Shown one piece after another: positions 60,083 through 64,000 of a DNA stretch of 64,000 nt. The DNA is from Chitinophaga hostae. GTDB taxonomy: Bacteria > Bacteroidota > Bacteroidia > Chitinophagales > Chitinophagaceae. The stretch spans positions 62,001 to 126,000 of the forward strand of contig NZ_JAGTXB010000019.1 of assembly GCF_018224885.1 (NCBI RefSeq), written 5' to 3'. Position 1 is the stretch's first letter. Each line of letters opens with the position of its first letter. The notes under the pieces were generated by a model, which worked only from the letters and a program-made list of their open reading frames with translations, made no database searches and was not told the DNA's origin. Position numbers and translations under genes: made by a program.

Positions 60083-63000
60083 ATGAAAAAAATTATGCTA
60101 TTAATGCTGGCTGTCATAGCCGGCTACGCTGCTTTTGCGCAGGAAACACCCTCAAAATCAAAAGTGTTCTGGCAGGAAAATTTCAAAAAGGGTGATTTGC
60201 CGATAGGATGGAAAAATGTGGATTCCAGCAACCGGCAGCTCAACTGGATCATCACGGATCAACCCTATCCGGGTTCTTTTGAATACCAGCAACAGGCCCC
60301 TCCTATTGCCTCCAAAAGCCGTGGCTATCATTTACAATTCCAGGCGGGCTACTTTGTGGATGAAGATCAACCTTCATGGGTGAAGAAAAAAGTATATCCC
60401 GACACCTGGGTACAAACAGATGCTATCAACTGCGCTAACCGCAGCTCCGTCATCCTGCGCTTTCAGCATACCTTCCGTTATAACAGCCAGTTTGCCGCTC
60501 CCGGGGCTGCCCTGCTGGTGGGTGTGAGCACCGACGGCGTTAAATGGACCGACTTCAACGTGATGAACAATGTGCCTCCTGCCAACGATATGTTTATTCC
60601 TATCAACCAGGAACTCAATATCACCCATATCGCCGCTAATCAGCCGAAAGTATATATCCGTTTTTACTGGAAAGGATTTTACAGCTGGTACTGGATGATT
60701 GATGACATTGAACTGGCAGAAGCCTACAAAAAAGACCTCGCCATTACAAGGCTGGTGTCGCATAACGAAGAAAAAAACACCTTTACCAATGCCGATGAAC
60801 TGGCCGTTACGGTGAAGAATACCGGTATTGAAACGATAAAATCTTCCTTTAAAATCCAGTGCAAAATAGATCAGCGCAAAGAAATTACCGCCGTGGTTCC
60901 GGCGGCTAAAAAAGGACTGGCTCCCGGCCAGGAAATGACGGTGAAGTTCCCGGCTGCCGACCTGACTGACCGCCCCTTACATGCGCTGGTATTCAACCTC
61001 AGTTATAACGGTGACGAACACACGCTGAATGATACACTACGGGCAAGGGTAAACGCCAAAGAATCGCATATCGGTAACCTCACCGGCTTCAAAGCCACCG
61101 GTAACGAAATCAGTATCAATGCCGGGCTATCTGCCTTCAAACTGATTTTTTATACAGATGATATTTTCCGTATCTGGATGGCGCCGGATGGAGAATTCAC
61201 CAATCCCGCCGGGAATGATATCGTAGTGGATTATACCGCTGCAAAATCAACCGTATCCACCACTGACAAAGGCAGTTACTACCAGGTGAAAAGCAAAGCA
61301 TGTATTGTTCGTGTATACAAACAACCATTACGGTTTGCCATGTACGACCTTACAGATACCCGGGTGATCTGGGAAGAATCGGAGCCTATCTCCTTCGGCG
61401 CCACCACCACTCAAACCATGCAACGGCAGCCGGAAGAATATTTTTATGGCGGCGGTATGCAAAACGGCTACTTCTCCCACCGCGGCCAGGATATCCTGAT
61501 CGAGAAAGGAAATGGCTGGGATAATGGCGGCAGACCGAACCCGGCGCCGTTTTATATGTCCACCGCCGGCTATGGCGCTTTCAGGAATACCTTTGATGTA
61601 GGTAAATACTCCTTCAAAGAAAAATTGCAGTTTGTACATAATGAAAACCGTTTTGATTGCTTCTATTTTTACGGTCCTTCGTTAAAACAAATCCTGAACG
61701 GCTACACCACCATGACCGGTCGCCCATTCCTAATGCCCCGCTGGGCGCTCAGCTTAGGTGATGCCAACTGCTACAACCGCGGAGGCACAGGCACCGACTC
61801 TAAAGCCTATAAAGGTACCGGTACCACCGGCACCACGCCGGATGTCATATCACTGGTAGCAGATAAATATATTGAAAACGATATGCCACGGGGCTGGATC
61901 CTTCCTAATGATGGCTACGGATGCGGCTATACAAAATTAGATTCTACCATCGCGGAACTGCATAAACGTGGGTTCTACACCGGCCTGTGGACAGAAAACG
62001 GCGTCGATAAAATTGCCCGTGAAGTAGGCGTATACGGCTCAAGACTGGCTAAACTGGATGTAGCCTGGGTGGGTCCGGGGTATAAATTTGCGTTGGATGG
62101 TTGTAAAGCCGCCTATGAAGGAATCGAAAACAACAGCAATGCCAGGGGTTACATCTGGAGCGTGATGGGCTGGGCCGGAACACAGCGCTATTCCACCGTT
62201 TGGTCGGGCGATCAGTCAGGCAACTGGGAATATATCCGCTTCCACATTCCTACTATTATCGGCGCGGGGCTGTCGGCACAAAATGCCGCCACCGGCGACG
62301 TAGACGGTATATTCCGTGGCAGCGACTCCACTTATGTACGCGACCTGCAATGGAAATGCTTTACACCTGTTTTCATGGTTATGAGCGGATGGGCTAAAAA
62401 GAACAAACAACCCTACCTGCAGGGCGCCGCCAATACCGCTACCAACAGAAAGTACCTGCAGCTGAAAATGAGAATGACGCCTTATATGTACAGCCTCTGC
62501 GCGGAAGCACATGAAACCGGCGTTCCCGCTTCCAGGGCTATGATACTGGAGTTCCCGGAAGATACCCTGTGCAGAGGTACCCAAACCGCCTACCAGTTCA
62601 TGAACGGTCCTTCCCTGCTGGTAGCACCGGTATATAAAAGCGAAGGGAAAAGAGACAGCATCTACTTCCCACAGGGCACCTGGTTTGATTATTGGGATGG
62701 CACCGCCTATAAAGGATCAACCGTTGTTAACAACTACAACGCTCCCCTGGATAAACTGCCCCTGTTTGTAAAACAAGGCGCTATTATCCCGATGTACCCG
62801 CTGATGAACTACGACGGAGAAAAGAAAACGGATACGCTGACGTTAGACATTTATCCAGGCGGACAATCGTCCTTCGATCTCTATGAAGATGACGGACTTA
62901 CCCGCGATTACAAAACAGGCAGCTTTGCCAAAACACTGATTGAGGCTAATGCCGGCAAAGGCGTAGCTATAAAAATCAATGCGGCCAGGGGCAGTTACAA

Positions 63001-63223
63001 CGGACAAAATAAAACACGTGTTTATTTACTCGATATACACCAGTCTGCCAAACCTAAAACGGTAACTGTTAATGGTGCAGTACTGAAGGTATACGCCAAT
63101 CAGCAGGCATTTGACAAAGCGGCTACCGGGTACTATTTCAATGCTGCCGAGAAAAAAGGTGTACTGCATATAAAAACGGGCATGTTGAGTACAACGGATG
63201 CACAGGTCGTGGACTGTGATTAG
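60083..63223 (+). CDS. Secreted multidomain GH31 glycosidase
   Basis: The 1046-residue protein has a signal peptide (MLLMLAVIAGYAAFAQ). An N-terminal choice-of-anchor/MAM-like sandwich (about 25-210) and a CARDB-like domain (about 215-325) precede a GH31 core and C-terminal beta domains including a DUF5110-like region. The nucleophile is D659 in KLDVAWVGPGY and the acid/base is D710 in WSGDQSGNWEY. Such enzymes cleave alpha-linked glucose, galactose, xylose or N-acetylgalactosamine; the GPGYKFALDG segment looks more like the galactosidase-type branches, which is an inference. It has no SusC/D neighbour and ends in a strong terminator. Confidence 0.9.
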   Translation: MKKIMLLMLAVIAGYAAFAQETPSKSKVFWQENFKKGDLPIGWKNVDSSNRQLNWIITDQPYPGSFEYQQQAPPIASKSRGYHLQFQAGYFVDEDQPSWVKKKVYPDTWVQTDAINCANRSSVILRFQHTFRYNSQFAAPGAALLVGVSTDGVKWTDFNVMNNVPPANDMFIPINQELNITHIAANQPKVYIRFYWKGFYSWYWMIDDIELAEAYKKDLAITRLVSHNEEKNTFTNADELAVTVKNTGIETIKSSFKIQCKIDQRKEITAVVPAAKKGLAPGQEMTVKFPAADLTDRPLHALVFNLSYNGDEHTLNDTLRARVNAKESHIGNLTGFKATGNEISINAGLSAFKLIFYTDDIFRIWMAPDGEFTNPAGNDIVVDYTAAKSTVSTTDKGSYYQVKSKACIVRVYKQPLRFAMYDLTDTRVIWEESEPISFGATTTQTMQRQPEEYFYGGGMQNGYFSHRGQDILIEKGNGWDNGGRPNPAPFYMSTAGYGAFRNTFDVGKYSFKEKLQFVHNENRFDCFYFYGPSLKQILNGYTTMTGRPFLMPRWALSLGDANCYNRGGTGTDSKAYKGTGTTGTTPDVISLVADKYIENDMPRGWILPNDGYGCGYTKLDSTIAELHKRGFYTGLWTENGVDKIAREVGVYGSRLAKLDVAWVGPGYKFALDGCKAAYEGIENNSNARGYIWSVMGWAGTQRYSTVWSGDQSGNWEYIRFHIPTIIGAGLSAQNAATGDVDGIFRGSDSTYVRDLQWKCFTPVFMVMSGWAKKNKQPYLQGAANTATNRKYLQLKMRMTPYMYSLCAEAHETGVPASRAMILEFPEDTLCRGTQTAYQFMNGPSLLVAPVYKSEGKRDSIYFPQGTWFDYWDGTAYKGSTVVNNYNAPLDKLPLFVKQGAIIPMYPLMNYDGEKKTDTLTLDIYPGGQSSFDLYEDDGLTRDYKTGSFAKTLIEANAGKGVAIKINAARGSYNGQNKTRVYLLDIHQSAKPKTVTVNGAVLKVYANQQAFDKAATGYYFNAAEKKGVLHIKTGMLSTTDAQVVDCD

Positions 63224-63276
63224 GATGATGTATGTGATGAACCTGGTTTGCGAAGATTAAAATTTTAAAATGGATG

Positions 63277-63319
63277 AAAATGATTGGGCTGGCCTTTTGG
63301 GCCAGCCCAATCATTTTTT
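63277..63319 (+). terminator. Strong intrinsic terminator of the GH31 gene
   Basis: Bases 63277-63294 and 63300-63317 form a perfect 18-bp stem (outer A-T pairs, GGGCTGGCC core) with a 5-base loop, and the last pairs merge into a T-run. Confidence 0.95.
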
Positions 63320-63431
63320 GAGAACGTTATCTAATCAGTGCTTGCTTGCGGCGGAGCAACTGAAGTAAACGAAAGCATTTTACACCGGTTCACTTTTATC
63401 CCCGATCTTTATTATCAAAACACCATGAACA

Positions 63432-63917
63432 ATGAAGGGACTTATCCTGTCGTTGGGCGCTCCTAACGATATTGCCGGTAACCTGAGCACCATGGCGCTC
63501 GACCGACTGAATGCCGTATTGCAGATTTACCGTTACAACCCGCAGTTTGTGATTAGCTGCACGGGCGGGAAAGGCGAACATTTCAATGAAGCAGCACATC
63601 CGCATTACCATTATGCACAACAATACCTGCTGGCTAATGGTATCCCGGAAACGGCGCTGGCTGAACCCGTAAACTCCGCCAGCACTATCGATGATTTCGT
63701 ACAGGCGCGGCCGTTAATTTACCGGATGGCGCCTGAACTGTTGTGGGTAGTTACTTCCGACTTCCACGTAGCGAGAGCGAAAATCATCCAGCAGGAAAGA
63801 ATAAATTACGCAGCCACCATTTTTTGGGGTGCTCCATCTACTGTTCCTGCCGAGCAACTGGCATCTCTTTTTGCGCATGAGCAAAAGGCGATCGCGCGCT
63901 TACAACAGGGTCAATAA
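63432..63917 (+). CDS. YdcF-like DUF218 protein
   Basis: The 161-residue protein has the DUF218 core: LILSLGAPND near the N-terminus, ALDRLNAVLQIYRYNPQFVISCTGGKGE, EPVNSASTIDDFVQA and LLWVVTSDFHVARAKIIQQE. The conserved SDFHVxRA and polar N-terminal loop form a nucleotide- or SAM-like binding pocket in YdcF. No transmembrane segment is present, unlike SanA-type members, so it is likely cytosolic. Its function in cells is not established. The gene is monocistronic, after the GH31 terminator. Confidence 0.88.
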   Translation: MKGLILSLGAPNDIAGNLSTMALDRLNAVLQIYRYNPQFVISCTGGKGEHFNEAAHPHYHYAQQYLLANGIPETALAEPVNSASTIDDFVQARPLIYRMAPELLWVVTSDFHVARAKIIQQERINYAATIFWGAPSTVPAEQLASLFAHEQKAIARLQQGQ

Positions 63918-63979
63918 AATTAGGGACTGTTTTGCAATGAAAGTTACCGGTTAAGATATAATTTATATCTTGTAACAGT

Positions 63980-64000
63980 ATGACTACTATCCCACTGATA
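63980..64000 (+). CDS. Possible start of a further gene (3' partial)
   Basis: An ATG at 63980 opens a frame of seven codons (MTTIPLI) that runs off the window. There is too little sequence to assign a product or to be sure that this is a gene. Confidence 0.2.

Overview
The window reads as chromosomal DNA of a Bacteroidota species of the Chitinophaga type. Three SusC/SusD pairs, a FecI/FecR sigma/anti-sigma module, many secreted or lipoprotein carbohydrate-active enzymes, moderate GC and -7 promoter boxes of the form TAnnTTTG all point that way. Species identity is inferred from gene style only. I see no rRNA, tRNA, CRISPR array, prophage or insertion sequence.

Layout. 1-7.3 kb: the tail of a large MG2/TonB-plug type protein, then small housekeeping and stress genes (PEP-mutase family, SRPBCC, NmrA-like, GH43-like, 3-methyladenine glycosylase, an ECF sigma factor with a membrane partner). 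7.3-12.6 kb: a secreted hypothetical protein and an orphan SusC/SusD pair. 13-21.4 kb: GNAT, an Ada-type alkylation repair protein with an MFS exporter, DUF2147, GH29 fucosidase, an ECF42-type sigma factor with its DGPF/YCII partner, and an epoxide-hydrolase-fold protein with altered catalytic motifs.

21.7-42.9 kb is the main object of interest: a LacI-type regulator next to two long convergent operons and one single gene. The plus-strand operon carries GH172 (DUF2961), a ketoglutarate-semialdehyde-type dehydrogenase, an SDR sugar dehydrogenase, a UxaA-type dehydratase, a DUF6786-like lipoprotein, an FAH-family 2-keto-3-deoxypentonate dehydratase candidate and a FucP-type permease. The minus-strand operon carries SusC, SusD, a DUF4091 protein and an unknown secreted protein. 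A GH116 enzyme is transcribed separately. Four copies of one palindrome (GCTTAAACGTTTAAGC or close variants) lie in front of the regulator, GH172, SusC and GH116, which ties the pieces into one regulon. GH172 and GH116 are families with reported exo-alpha- and exo-beta-D-arabinofuranosidases, and the catabolic set is what an oxidative (Weimberg-type) D-arabinose route to 2-oxoglutarate would need. I therefore propose a D-arabinan / D-arabinofuranoside utilisation locus. A tandem array of five ~82-bp repeats sits inside the catabolic operon.

43-64 kb: a metallophosphoesterase, an NmrA-like gene with an AraC regulator, a complete sigma/FecR/STN-SusC/SusD locus with an upstream FAD-dependent oxidoreductase, folD, two DinB-like genes tail to tail, an outer-membrane barrel, a Gfo/Idh/MocA oxidoreductase, an OmpA-like lipoprotein, a large GH31 enzyme and a YdcF-like gene. 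All functions come from reading motifs and family resemblance by eye; no search was run.
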